From: Nemertoderma westbladi
Taxonomy: Eukaryota; Xenacoelomorpha; Nemertodermatida; Nemertodermatidae
Assembly: GCA_032718475.1 (NCBI GenBank)
Contig: JAUCBJ010002315.1
Span: forward strand, 1 to 64,000
Length of the DNA stretch: 64,000 nucleotides
Reading direction: 5' to 3'
The notes beneath the pieces were generated by a model. That model did not search any database and was not told the DNA's origin. It saw only the letters and a list, made by a program, of their open reading frames with translations. This document shows positions 1-10,530 of this stretch, in pieces (the first letter of the stretch is position 1; every line of letters begins with the position of its first letter). A program made the position numbers and the translations under genes.

Positions 1-133
1 ATATATATATAAATGCTCAGTTTGTCTGTCTGTTTTTTTTACAGTTATAGAAATCAACACGTTGAATCGACACTTTAAGTTTTTAAGTTTGGGGAAGGAC
101 GCTGTCCAGTCTGCCGCTTTCATTCTTCATCTA

Positions 134-3100
134 TGAAGACCCACTGGAAGTCAAGACCCGCTGGAAGTAAAGACCCACTGGTAGTATAAGACCCACTGGA
201 AGTAAAGACCCACTGGAAGTAAGGACCCACTGGTAGTAAAGACCCGCTGGAAGTAAAGACCCACTGGTAGCAAAGACCCACTGGAAGTAAGGACCCACTG
301 GTAGTAAAGACCCGCTGGAAGTAAAGACCCACTGGTAGTATAAGACCCACTGGAAGTAAAGACCCACTGGAAGTAAAGACCCACTGGAAGTAAGGACCCA
401 CTGGTAGTAAAGACCCGATGGAAGTAAAGACCCATTGGAAGTTAAGACCCACTGGAAGTAAAGACCCACTGGAAGTAAAGACCCACTGGTAAGTAAAGAC
501 CCACTGGAAGTAAAGACCCACTGGTATTAAAAGACACACTGGAAGTAATGACGTAGGAAGTGAAGACCCACTGGAAGAAAATAACCACTAGAAATAAAGA
601 CCCACTGGTAATAAAGACCCACTGGAAGTAAAGACCCACTGGAAGTAAAGACCCACTGGAAGTAAAGACCCACTGGAAGTAAAGACCCACTGGAAGTAAG
701 GACCCACTGGTAGTAAAGACCCGCTGGAAGTAAAGACCCACTGGTAGTATAAGACCCACTGGAAGTAAAGACCCACTGGAAGTAAGGACCCACTGGTAGT
801 AAAGACCAACTGGAAGTAAGGACCCACTGGTAGTAAAGACCCACTGGTAGTAAGAGACCCACTGGTAGTAAAGACGCAGGAAGTAAAGACCCACTGGAAG
901 AAAATAGCCACTAGAAATAAAGACCACTGGTAATAAAGACCCGCTGGAAGTAAAGACCCACTGGAAGTAAAGACCCACTGGTAATAAAGATCCGCTGGAA
1001 GTAAAGACCCACTGGTATTAAAAGACACACTGGAAGTAAAGACGCTGGAAGTAAAGACCCAATTGGTAGTAAAGACAGCCACTGAGACAACCACTAGAAG
1101 TAAAGACCCACTGGTATTAAAAGATACACTGGAAGTAAAGACGCGCTGGTAGTAAAGACCCACTGGAAGTAAAGACGCAGCAAGTAAAGACCCACTGGAA
1201 GAAAATAACCACTAGTAATAAAGACCCACTGGTAATAAAGACCCGCTGGAAGTAAAGACCCACTGGAAGTAAAGACCCACTGGAAGTAAAGACCCACTGG
1301 TATACTAATACCCACTGGAAGTGTAGACCCACTGGTATTAAAAGACAGACTGGAAGTAAAGACGCGCTGGTAGTAAAGACACACTGGAAGTAATGACCCG
1401 CTGGAAGTAAAGACCCACTGGAAGTAAAGACCCACTGGTATACTAATACCCACTGGAAGTGTAGACCCACTGGTATTAAAAGACACACTGGAAGTAAAGA
1501 CGCAGGAAGTAAAGACCCACTGGAAGAAAATAACCACTAGAAATAAAGACCCACTGGTAATAAAGACCCGCTGGAAGTAAAGACCCACTGGAAGTAAAGA
1601 CCCGCTGGAAGTAAAGACCCACTGGTATACTAATACCCACTGGAAGTGTAGACCCACTGGTATTAAAAGACAGACTGGAAGTAAAGACGCGCTGGTAGTA
1701 AAGACACACTGGAAGTAATGACCCGCTGGAAGTAAAGACCCACTGGAAGTAAAGACCCACTGGTATACTAATACCCACTGGAAGTGTAGACCCACTGGTA
1801 TTAAAAGACACACTGGAAGTAAAGACGCAGGAAGTAAAGACCCACTGGAAGAAAATAACCACTAGAAATAAAGACCCACTGGTAATAAAGACCCGCTGGA
1901 AGTAAAGACCCACTGGAAGTAAAGACCCGCTGGAAGTAAAGACCCACTGGTATACTAATACCCACTGGAAGTGTAGACCCACTGGTATTAAAAGACACAC
2001 TGGAAGTAAAGACGCTCTGGTAGTAAAGACACACTGGAAGTAAAGACCCACTGGTAGTATAAGACCCGCTGGAAGTAAAGACCCATTGGAAGTGAAGACC
2101 CACTGGAAGTAAAGACTCACTGGAAGTAAAGACCCACTGGTAATAAAGACCCGCTGGAAGTAAAGACTCACTGGTATTAAAAGACACACTGGAAGTAAAG
2201 ACGCAGGAAGTAAAGACCCACTGGAAGAAAATAACCACTAGAAATAAAGACCCACTGGTAATAAAGACCCGATGGAAGTAAAGACCCACTGGAAGTAAAG
2301 ACCCACTGGTAATAAAGACCCGCTGGAAGTAAAGACCCACTGGTATTAAAAGACACACTGGAAGTAAAGACGCTGGAAGTAAAGACCCACTGGTAATAAA
2401 GACAGCCACTGAGACAACCACTAGAAGTCAAGACCCACTGGTATTAAAAGACACACTGGAAGTAAAGACGCGCTGGCAGTAAAGACCCACTGGAAGTAAA
2501 GACGCAGGAAGTAAAGACCCACTGGAAGAAAATAACCACTAGAAATAAAGACCCACTGGTAATAAAGACCCGCTGGAAGTAAAGACCCACTGGAAGTAAA
2601 GACCCGCTGGAAGTAAAGACCCACTGGTATACTAATACCCACTGGAAGTGTAGACCCACTGGTATTAATTGACACACTGGAAGTAAAGACGCGCTGGTAG
2701 TAAAGACACACTGGAAGTAATGACCCACTGGAAGTAACGACGCAGGAAGTAAAGACCCACTGGAAGAAAATAACCACTAGAAATGAAGACCCACTGGAAA
2801 TAAAGACCCACTGGAAGTAAGACCCACTGCCACTGGTAGTAAGACCCATTGGTAGTAATTACCCACTGTAAGTAAAGACACGCAGGAAGTAAAGACCCAA
2901 TGGAAGTAAAGACCCACTGGTAGTAAAGACACACTGGAAGTAAAGACCCGCTGGAAGTTATAGACCCGCTGGATGTAAAGACCCACTGGTATTAAAAGAC
3001 ACACTGGAAGTAAAGACACGCTGGAAATAAAGACCCACTGGAAGTAAAGACGCGGGAATTAAAGACCCGCTGGAAGAAAAAAACCTACTTGAAGTAAAGA

Positions 3101-3608
3101 CCCACTGGAAATAAAGACCCACTGGAAGTACGACCCACTGGTAGTAAGACCCACTGGTAGTTGGACCCAATGGTAGTAAGAGCCACTGGAAGTAAAGACC
3201 CTCTGAAAGTAAAGACCCGCTGGAAGTAAAGACCCACTGGTAGTAAAGACAGCCACTGAGACAACCACTGGAAGTAAAGACCCGCTGGAAGTAAAGACGC
3301 GGGAAGCAAAGACCCACTGGAAGCAGTGGCGTACCGAGGGTTTCATGCGCCCGGGGGCAACTAACAAAATTTTTGCCCCCCCCCCCCAAAAAAAAAAAAT
3401 AATATAAAAGTAATGTATTTTTTAAATTAAAAAGTAAAACCCGCTGGTAGTAAAGACCCGCTGGAAGTATAAAGATGCGGAAAGTAAAGACGCACTGGTA
3501 GTATAGACCGCTGGAAGTAAAGACCCACTGGAAGTAAAGACCCGTTGGAAGTAAAACCCACTGGAAGTAAAACCCCCTGGTAGTAAAGACCCACTGGTAG
3601 TATGTATA
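134..3608. repeat. 17-bp minisatellite array with 325-bp higher-order repeat
   Basis: About 200 units of a 17-bp repeat, consensus GACCCACTGGAAGTAAA, with variants such as CTGGTAGT, CTGGTATT, CCGCTGG and CGCAGG. The marker variant TATACTAATA occurs at 1301, 1439, 1626, 1764, 1951 and about 2628. The spacing alternates 138/187, so a 325-bp block is itself repeated between about 1301 and 1951. Long minus-strand open frames here (repeating LLPVGLYFQWVF) exist because most units lack stops in that direction; they are not genes. The array becomes degenerate after about 2800 and is interrupted at about 3333-3430. Confidence 0.95.
3333..3430. mobile_element. SINE/MITE-like insertion inside the 17-bp array
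   Basis: The 17-bp periodicity stops abruptly and resumes about 100 bp later. The insert begins AGTGGCGTACCGAGGG, contains a GC-rich CGCCCGGGGGCA segment, then a C-tract followed by an A-rich tail with a 12-base A run. The GTGGCGTA-type head and A-rich tail resemble short interspersed elements, but no tRNA-like A/B boxes were found, so the class is uncertain. Confidence 0.4.
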
Positions 3609-3640
3609 TACGTACGTTTCGGCCTATCAGGCTTCTTAAG
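3601..3640 (-). ncRNA. hammerhead-like motif, copy 1 (core altered)
   Basis: The reverse complement reads CUUAAGA, a short GCCU/AGGC hairpin, GAA, then ACG-UA-CGU-A. It is an inverted near-copy of the motif at 3743-3774. The first catalytic box is CUUAAGA instead of CUGANGA, so the invariant G5 is lost and cleavage is unlikely. It probably derives from the terminal repeat of a Penelope-like element or a retrozyme. Confidence 0.35.
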
Positions 3641-3742
3641 TAGCGCTAATAGGTTAAACCACTCTCCCCTGACATCCACCTTTCTATTTATTCTACTTCT
3701 ACTGAACAGGCAGTGTTCAGTTGCATATCCTATCTTATCTAT

Positions 3743-3774
3743 CTGAAGAAGCCTGATAGGCCGAAACGTACGTA
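3743..3774 (+). ncRNA. hammerhead ribozyme-like core of Penelope-type retroelements
   Basis: The strand shows CUGAAGA (matches CUGANGA) at 3743-3749, a 4-bp stem II GCCU/AGGC with loop GAU (3751-3761), GAA at 3763-3765, then ACG, a 2-nt loop UA, and CGU followed by A. That gives a 3-bp stem III and a GUA cleavage site. Very short stems III are known in hammerheads of Penelope-like elements. Position 10.1/11.1 is an A-C mismatch and I see no stem I pairing in the immediate flanks, so this copy may be inactive. An inverted copy lies at 3601-3640. Confidence 0.45.
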
Positions 3775-4150
3775 TAACGCTGGTTCAACCCCCGGTACGC
3801 GCTTTCTCATTTTTTTCACTTTCTGAACAACTTATTACAATTGCATTCATTAAAGTTGCATTAACAGCTCAACTACAATTTAACTTAAATAAGGACCTGA
3901 GGGAAATGTAATATATTCGCGGAAAGTAATGACAGACAGACTAACAGACAGCTGTATATGACATAACATCGGACAGACATGTAGACAGTATATACACACC
4001 GAATAAATAGACATACCGAATTTGTTAAAAATCTTGTTTGCTATTATTTTTTCACAAAAATCTCACATAAATTGATGGATAGGATAACAAGATGGATTAG
4101 TCCCTGCTTGGTATCTCCTCTCTGGAAGAGATTATCTTAAGTTTAATGTC

Positions 4151-4174
4151 GGGGGGGGGGGGGGGGGGGGGGGG
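4151..4174 (+). repeat. poly(G) tract, 24 bases
   Basis: Uninterrupted G run. Comparable runs of 13 to 28 G or C recur at 6396, 8067, 12317, 13689, 15984, 21177, 21539 and 30704. Confidence 0.9.
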
Positions 4175-4722
4175 TCTCGTACCGCCAGTGATATTGCTGT
4201 AAGGGAGCATTTTATCACAAACAAATGTGAGGGCTGATCCTTCTCGGAAAGTATGTCACTAGAGCACCAAGTACGGGCTCACTACTGCATACCGATATTC
4301 TAGACTGCCCCAACCCTATACTATTAAACTAACTCTCCTATTGGATAGCCATCACGAACGATAGTATAATGTGTCCACCAAATCAAAACTTTACCGTGGG
4401 GTCTTTGGTGCCTATAGCCAGTTTAATTTTATCTGCCACCCTCTATTCTCATTTTGACAACATGTAAGTAAACAAAACTTCAGTTCTGGAACATGTTTCA
4501 AACATAACATGAACAGTTTACGCATATAGAGGGAAAGGTCCCGAATACGCCAGTATTTTATCCTTAATCATTAGGGTGTGGACCGCAAACTGTTTATCTA
4601 ATTCAATTAAATTATTATCTCCCATTAAAATAATTACAGATAACAAACAAATAACAATTACATAATGATTTGAAGACAATTAATACTGCTATATCTCGGT
4701 AACAATATATCACGTTTGTATT

Positions 4723-4757
4723 TGTCCTTGTATTTCCTTAAAGGAAATACAAGGACA
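4723..4757. repeat. perfect 17-bp inverted repeat with 1-nt centre
   Basis: TGTCCTTGTATTTCCTT is followed by a single A and its exact reverse complement. It could extrude as a cruciform, form an RNA hairpin, or be the centre of a fold-back element. No transcription unit is seen around it. Confidence 0.85.
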
Positions 4758-4825
4758 ACTACAACTAATACAGATAACAAATACTATACATACAATAACA
4801 ACTGCTGTATCACGAGCCGGTGAAT

Positions 4826-5050
4826 GATCTGTGTGGGGCGAGCCACGAAGTGAGTGAGCCTTAGCGTAGTGGTACCATTAATCAACCTGTCGTTCTGTCG
4901 TTCTGTCGCGTTTTTTTTCAGTATTTTATTTTAAACGTTAATAACTCGGCCAATCCTTGATGAAATCTATCCAAACTTGGTACACATGTTGTTTGGCAAA
5001 AGTTTGAAAATTTTCCAAGTAGAATTTGCGTGGGGCCTTCGTGCAGCATC
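4826..5050 (+). mobile_element. interspersed repeat with GTGGGGCGAGC head
   Basis: It begins TGTGTGGGGCGAGCCACG and runs through a part rich in CTGTCGTT to a segment with ATCTATCCAAACTTGGTAC and GGGGCCTTCGTGCAGC. The same order of blocks occurs at 26024-27235 in SF3A2 intron 2, where the head is amplified into a 68-bp tandem array. No coding capacity; likely a non-autonomous DNA element. Confidence 0.6.
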
Positions 5051-5600
5051 AGTGTAACTGTTATTGTAGTTATAATATATTTATTTATCCAAAATTAACA
5101 TGCGTTAAATTATTATTACTGTAGGATAAATCAGCTGGTTTTCTGACAAATTTTGCAAAACATAGGGGCTGTCTGCCAATCTGCATGTACCATTTGTACC
5201 GGTACTGTCAGGCTGTACTCAATTCCTGAATCGAGAATTCTGCAATCAGTCAATACTGCAATACAGGTCAGCCGGTACCATACACTGCAGACATGCCATA
5301 TCATGTAATCTAAACATGGCCCCGGAAACCCTTGCGGTGATTATAGTTTAGGCCTAATTAGCCTAGTACCGGTAATAATAATATAATAGTTTAGATAGTT
5401 CAGTAGTTACCGCTAATCATTCAGTCATTGGCACGGTACACCGTATTGCTGTACTGCCGTTGTAGTGCGCACCGTAGGTACCACCCATGCGTAGGCTGAC
5501 TGTGCTGATTATGGTACTGTCAGACTGTGGTACCTAAGCTATATACTGTTAGGTATATTGCTGTATTGGGGTGGGGTTAGGAATAATCCATTTGTTTTAG

Positions 5601-6172
5601 CATTGAACTGTTGAATCCCCTTATTTATTATAAAACCATTGGAAATATTCGCAAATGCCGCTCCATTACTGTCTGAAACGCTCCCGACAGTCCGATGTAT
5701 CTGGACCCGAGCAGCCGAGTTGCTTCAAGAGGTGATTAACGGGGGAATACTACGGAATTGCTTGTTTGTCAGTACGATTCTATTTGGGTATTTACTACAC
5801 TCAGACACTGGGAATACGGCGGTCGGTCAGATCGTAATGCGGGCCACTGCCAAGTTCATCATGCCTCACTCCGGTCACCCACCTTGGAGTGCGGTGGGAA
5901 GAGTCCCACTTACTGACTTACGTCGACGACTGGACGAATCGACGAGGATTGCGATCTGGGTTTAGCGGCGGCCCGGATCCTGGGATCGCCTGGGGGAAAT
6001 GGTTGAACGTTGGGCAGACGTGATCGCACTGGATTACGTTCTCTGTGACGCGAAAGTGTGAAGCGAATTCGTTGTCGAATTGGGTCGGAAGCTGCGGGAA
6101 TTCTACTGTTCTACGGGAGTAAACCGCAGCGGTCCGGTGACTACGGACGGATACTACTGGGATAAGCAGGTA
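5601..6172 (+). pseudogene. coding-like, relatively GC-rich stretch with two in-frame stops
   Basis: One + frame (that of codon 5639-5641) reads from about 5603 to 6172 and is interrupted only by TAG at 5963-5965 and TGA at 6056-6058. Residues around the stops read smoothly (WDRLGEMVERWADVIALDYV before the second stop, LREFYCSTGV and TTDGYYWDKQ after it). An acceptor-like TTGTTTTAG lies at 5592-5600, and CAG followed by GTATTT after residue Q could be a splice donor at about 6172. Base composition differs from the AT-rich surroundings. I do not recognise the family. It could be a decayed gene exon, a recoded or mis-sequenced gene, or chance openness; opposite-strand frames are also partly open (5918-6346 on -). 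Confidence 0.25.
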
Positions 6173-6379
6173 TTTCGATCGAGTTTCTCGTATTCTCGAT
6201 GCTCGAGGCGGATAGAGAGTTGGTTGTGTTGGGCGGTGTTGTTCAATTCTATCAAACATATTAAATAATTGGTAAAATAATAAAAACACACCAGATAAAG
6301 ATACTGAGCTTATGGTAAAGAGATAGGCCGAACTTACAATTTCCAAATAGATTGTTCATATAATAAATATATTTTTGGT

Positions 6380-6660
6380 ATTTGATTTCAAGATAGGGGG
6401 GGGGGGGGGGGGGGAACTGGACGCAATAAAAATTCATCCCTCTCCAGGGGAAATTGGACGCAAATAACAACAGCTGATTACTCTCAAAAATAAAACTGTA
6501 ACCTGTTCTATTGTGTTTACTTTATTGTTTTGGTTAAAATAACGTGCCACTGTAACCTGCTCCTTTCCCAAAATTTAGAAATTAATATTGAGGCGGGATA
6601 TTAATTCGCCAAGATGGGATTTGCGTCCAGTCCCACCCCCCTCCTATCTCTTGATTTCAC
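6380..6660 (-). mobile_element. MITE with GGACGCAA termini, copy 1
   Basis: The ends are inverted: TTGATTTCAAGATAGG, a 19-base G run and ACTGGACGCAA at the left; TTGCGTCCAGTCCCACCCC, CCTATCTC and TTGATTTCA at the right. The interior on the minus strand contains GGAAAGGAGCAGGTTACAG and AACCAAAACAATAAA. A second copy in the opposite orientation lies in Cdx intron 1 (17454-17690), and interior fragments recur at about 18815, 30890-31185 and 32505-32620. No open frame; a non-autonomous DNA transposon is the best reading. Confidence 0.7.
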
Positions 6661-7479
6661 TAAAAAATAGAATACATTGCATTTTACTGTTATAATTACT
6701 GTATTGAATAAAATAATTAATTGATTGTTTATTAAACCGTGCTAAGCACGTTGAACTGGAGCTCTAACAATTCCCCACTAGCGGCAGACAGGAACTGTAA
6801 AAGTCTCTGTAGAATTTCTAATTAAGCAATGCTCTTAGGTAACTACTACTAAATTTCAGATGAATCTGATCGTTGGTTCTATAATTACAGCTATTTTTAC
6901 GTTTCTGTTAATTCGCCCCCTAGCGGCAGACCGGGGAACTGTAGAAGTCTGTCTGTGTGTAGAATTTCTAAATTTTTTTAAAGACTACAAGTGTACCAAG
7001 TTTGGTTCCATTTCATCCATGATTGACCGACTTATTAGCGTTCAAACATTCCTGCCACGAATAAAAGCTGCAGGAACTCGAGCGATAATTAATTTATTTA
7101 TTATTAAATACTGTTTCAATTAAATTCGTTACGAAAATCTAGTCATCTTCTTTTAAATATGGACCCTGCATTCATGGAAAATATAATATTTGATAATTCA
7201 TCAGTCAGCCTACGCTAATTTCACAGCAAAGTCCTTGTCATGGCCTGTGTGTAGTAGGCCATGGTACCACCCTACTACCGGTACCGGCTGACCGGTGGCA
7301 ACTAGCACTTGCACAGCAACAGCCCTACCGGCGATACACAGGTTGGAATTTATGTAGAGTTTGCTCAATAGTACAGATATAAAATAGTTATCTAAATTAT
7401 CTATATTACTATTGAAAAGTATTGAAATATATACTGTTATTCGTATTTGCAACATCTGACATTGAAGAGGTGAGAGAAG
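6661..7479. other. intergenic DNA without supported gene
   Basis: AT-rich with no credible coding frame. Two related segments, ATTCCCCACTAGCGGCAGACAG (in part, about 6770-6790) and CGCCCCCTAGCGGCAGACCG (about 6914-6933), each followed by a GTAGAATTTCTAA box, look like a local duplication. Confidence 0.5.
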
Positions 7480-7797
7480 ATGAATACCGGCACTCAACAA
7501 AACCAACACTTATCACAGGTCGGTATGGTTACCTCGAAACCGGCGCGACTGTCCACTCGAATACAACTTCAAAACACAAACGACAACAATAAACTGAAAG
7601 CGAATCGAACGTCTTCAGAAGAATCTGTCATTGGGACGAAGAAAAGGAAGCCGAAACCACGGGAATGGAGTAATGGACCACAGCTAAGATTGACTGCTCC
7701 CATTGTCAGAGTTCCTGGACCGAAATTGAAACACCAATTGCCGATGGGCTTGATCTCTCAAACCAAAACTTCCTCTGCGGGGTTTGCGCGGCAGTAA
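7480..7797 (+). CDS. hypothetical 105-aa basic ORF, possibly an exon
   Basis: It starts ATGAATACCGGC and ends at TAA 7795-7797. The composition is polar and basic, rich in Q, N, T and K, with a KKRKPKPREW segment around residues 55-64 that resembles a nuclear localisation signal. There is no membrane segment or known domain. It could be a short single-exon gene or a first exon: GTAAAG after GCGCGGCA near 7792 could act as a donor. Codon composition looks more gene-like than its neighbours, but there is no homology I can name. It lies 2 kb upstream of the Cdx TATA box on the same strand. Confidence 0.3.
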   Translation: MNTGTQQNQHLSQVGMVTSKPARLSTRIQLQNTNDNNKLKANRTSSEESVIGTKKRKPKPREWSNGPQLRLTAPIVRVPGPKLKHQLPMGLISQTKTSSAGFARQ

Positions 7798-8580
7798 AGA
7801 TTGAAAGTCTGGAAGCTGGCATCCCTAGGTATTATTATTATAAAGAGCGTCAGCCTGCGTTTAATAAATATATTTTAATACAAAACAGGTCGAACGCAAA
7901 GAGGCTTATAATGAAGACGAGTACTGCATATAAATATACTATAATATCTACATATATGCTATAAACCACCTGGCTTTGCATATTGAACGTGCGTTTGGAA
8001 ATAAGTTCGTGCTACCCTTCCGTGGGTGGTAGATGTCGCGGTTATGTATTGGTGGGTGGGAAGGGAGGGGGGGGGGGGGGGGGGGGGGTGCAGATTAAAA
8101 GGGGTGAACACGTACTGTCCCCCTTTCTTTGATTAATTGGTGGTGTGGGTTAATCTCTCATAACCTGATTTTGTGATACAGTCGCACAATTTTAATTTGT
8201 ATCTCATAACTGGGCCTCGTGCTGCGCGAAGGCCCCACGAACGTGTAATTCTGTCTGTATTATTGTAATATTGATGATTGGTTCAAGTTGTCAGTATGGC
8301 CAGTGACAAGAAGGTAGTATGGGGTCTGACTGGCTGATAATAAAGTTATTTGTATAGTGAACGTTTTCGACCTCCGACTATAATATAAATATATATAACT
8401 GACATTTAAAAATCCTTAAAACTTTTGTTGGGCATAGAGCTTTTGCAAAGTCGGCAATGACGTACAGGTTGTATCGAACACCAATAATAAATTTAAAAAT
8501 CCCTCCATCAACTTGTGTTTGTCGATATTTTATTTCATAACTTAATTAATTAAAGTCCCGGTATCACCGGTGCTATACAA
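7798..8580. other. intergenic DNA with poly(G) and interspersed repeat
   Basis: Contains a 22-base G run (8067-8088). A repeat at about 8080-8250 (GCAGATTAAAAGGGG ... GCTGCGCGAAGGCCCC) has a relative at 27895-28110 in SF3A2 intron 2. No coding frame is supported. Confidence 0.55.
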
Positions 8581-8589
8581 ATATGCAAA

Positions 8590-9075
8590 GACAGACAGGC
8601 CGACATCTAGACAGCCAGAGTGACAAATAGACAAACATATAGACAGACAAAGCGACATATAAACAGACTGACAAACAGACAAACATATAGACAGCCAGAG
8701 TGACAAATAGACAAACATATAGACAGACAAAGCGACATATAAACAGACTGACAAACAGACAAACATATAGACAGCCAGAGTGACAAATAGACAAACATAT
8801 AGACAGACAAACCGACATAAAAACAGACTGACAAACAGACAAACATATAGACAGCCAGAGTGACAAATAGACAAACATATAGACAGACAAACCGACATAT
8901 AAACAGACTGACAAACAGACAAACATAGACAACCATCAGAATGACATCTGTCTATTGACAGAGAAACAGACATATAGTATATAGACAGAGAAACAGACAT
9001 ATAGTATATAGACAAACAAACAGACAGACCGACAGACATATAGACAGATACATATGATAGACAGATAGTATGACA
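8590..9075. repeat. 80-bp tandem repeat of CAGACA-rich sequence
   Basis: The marker ACAGCCAGAG occurs at 8611, 8691, 8771 and 8851, exactly 80 bp apart, followed by a more degenerate tail of ACAGACATATAG units up to about 9075. Each unit is itself built of AGACAAACATAT and GACAAACAGAC words. Minus-strand open frames made of CLSVCLSV-type repeats are artefacts of this array. Confidence 0.9.
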
Positions 9076-9420
9076 ATTTGCAGACCATGGATCTTATTAT
9101 GGAGCGAACATTACAAAAACTTACTTATTTTGTCTGTAAACATATAATAACTTCTGATATAATTCAGAATTTCGCGTTCTTCTTAGTTGATGAGATAAAA
9201 GTAAAATTAATTTTATATTTTCCATTTTTGATCGGAACTCTGAAAATTATTATATATAGATAGATAGATAGATAAGACATAATATGAGATATAATGCAAG
9301 AGATAATTTTGGACGATTTGACAGTTTTTTTCTCAGCTTTCGTAACTTTGACGTTTACCCCACATTTCAGATTACAAGACAATCTTCAACAGCAATTCGC
9401 CCACCTCTCCCAGCCACAAT
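9076..9420. other. intergenic AT-rich DNA
   Basis: Nothing supported apart from a short GATA microsatellite (about 9256-9274). It separates the 80-bp array from the Cdx promoter candidates. Confidence 0.5.
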
Positions 9421-9439
9421 TTCACACAATTCATTTTAT

Positions 9440-9503
9440 CCAATGACAAGACGATTTGCCTAACTGCTCTGCCAAGAAGATGGCTCCAAACACTTTTGAT
9501 TGG
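9440..9503 (+). promoter_or_regulatory. CCAAT-box pair upstream of Cdx
   Basis: A forward CCAAT at 9440-9444 and an inverted one (ATTGG) at 9499-9503 lie about 200 and 140 bp upstream of the TATA-like box. They are spaced as in many TATA promoters. No experimental support. Confidence 0.4.
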
Positions 9504-9640
9504 TTGATAAAAACAGGATCACGATGAGCAGTCCATGGGGAACTCTAAAAGTCGGCGGCCAACGGACATCCCGGTATTATTGTTATACGAGTAGATAGCT
9601 AGTAGTGCTTCTCTAAAACTTGTTATATCTGAGATTCTCA

Positions 9641-9648
9641 TATAAAAG
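9641..9648 (+). promoter_or_regulatory. TATA box candidate for the Cdx gene
   Basis: TATAAAAG lies 175 bp before the chosen ATG. A start about 30 bp downstream would give a 5' UTR near 145 nt. AT-rich words resembling the Cdx site TTTAT (for example TTTATAAC just before the ATG) occur in this leader and could allow autoregulation, but such words are frequent in AT-rich DNA. Confidence 0.45.
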
Positions 9649-9815
9649 GTAATATTATAAAAAATATACAGGCAAATAAATCTATATAGGGCCGCGATAA
9701 ACCGATAGAATTCTCCACATTTACGATAAACTCAGCCGCCGTGAAAGCGCAATAAACCTACTCATAAGGGAATTTGATCTACTAAACTGAAACTGTTTAT
9801 AACATTTTATTCCCA

Positions 9816-10530
9816 ATGTTAATTTCCGAGCGTTCGATCAAGGGAGAGGAGTTATCCTCACAATTGTATCAGTTCAGTGGATCGACAGGCAACTTAGATC
9901 AGCATCTACATTCCGTAACGAACTGCCAAAACTGTCCTCCTCCACCAGCCATGGCGACAGGTGCGCACCAAAAGAGCTGGTCTGGCTACCCGTCAAGTTA
10001 CCAAACATTCGCATGCGGCAAGTCTGACATACAGATACCGTGTCCTATAGGAGATCCAGTTATGGAACCAGAGTACTCCTACTACGGGTACTTCCCAAGT
10101 GCTCCTGCCCCCTTCCCTCCTTCCAACGCCCCCTTCCCCCCAGCCAACACCAACTTCACCCATACCAATGCCCCCTTTCCTCCACCTAACACATCCTTCC
10201 CCTCTTCCAACCATACCCCCACTTTCTCTAATCCGCCATCCACCTCGCCCACTCTCACCGACAAACTGCCCGGTAAATCCTCGCATTGGAGCGACTACGT
10301 CACATCCACAGGAGCCCAGTACTGCTTCGAACCATCGGCTACCTCGAGCGGGGGCTACAACCCATCCTGGATAAACCCATCGGATCGATTCTCTGGCGGC
10401 TTTCCTCTCTACCTCGGCGGGTCTCAGAGCGGTCACTTCCTGTCGGGTTACAGCGGAAGTGGGTCACAGAGGTACCCCCTACTGGATACCAGAGAGTCGA
10501 GTACCACATACAGAGTCAATCCAAATAACG
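9816..10530 (+). CDS. Cdx: Cdx coding exon 1
   Basis: Encodes residues 1-238 plus one base of codon 239. The donor is AACG|GTGAGT. The 251-aa open frame that continues to 10571 is read-through into the intron. Confidence 0.88.

Larger units (their letters stand above)
3781..5600. other. intergenic AT-rich DNA without supported gene
   Basis: No credible coding frame. It holds a 24-base G run (4151-4174), a perfect 35-bp hairpin (4723-4757), an interspersed repeat (4826-5050) and, from about 5160 to 5560, sequence rich in short ACCGGTA and TACTGTCAGG words like those upstream of SF3A2. Confidence 0.6.

Noticed and set aside
120-3389. Many minus-strand frames of 80-240 codons (LLPVGLYFQWVF repeats)
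   Set aside because: They only mirror the 17-bp minisatellite, occur in overlapping frames and have no unique sequence.
8542-9039. Minus-strand Cys/Leu/Val-rich frames resembling membrane proteins
   Set aside because: Translation of the 80-bp tandem repeat; three frames are equally open.
9993-10528. Frames overlapping Cdx exon 1 on both strands
   Set aside because: Shadows; only the frame joining to the homeodomain exon is supported.
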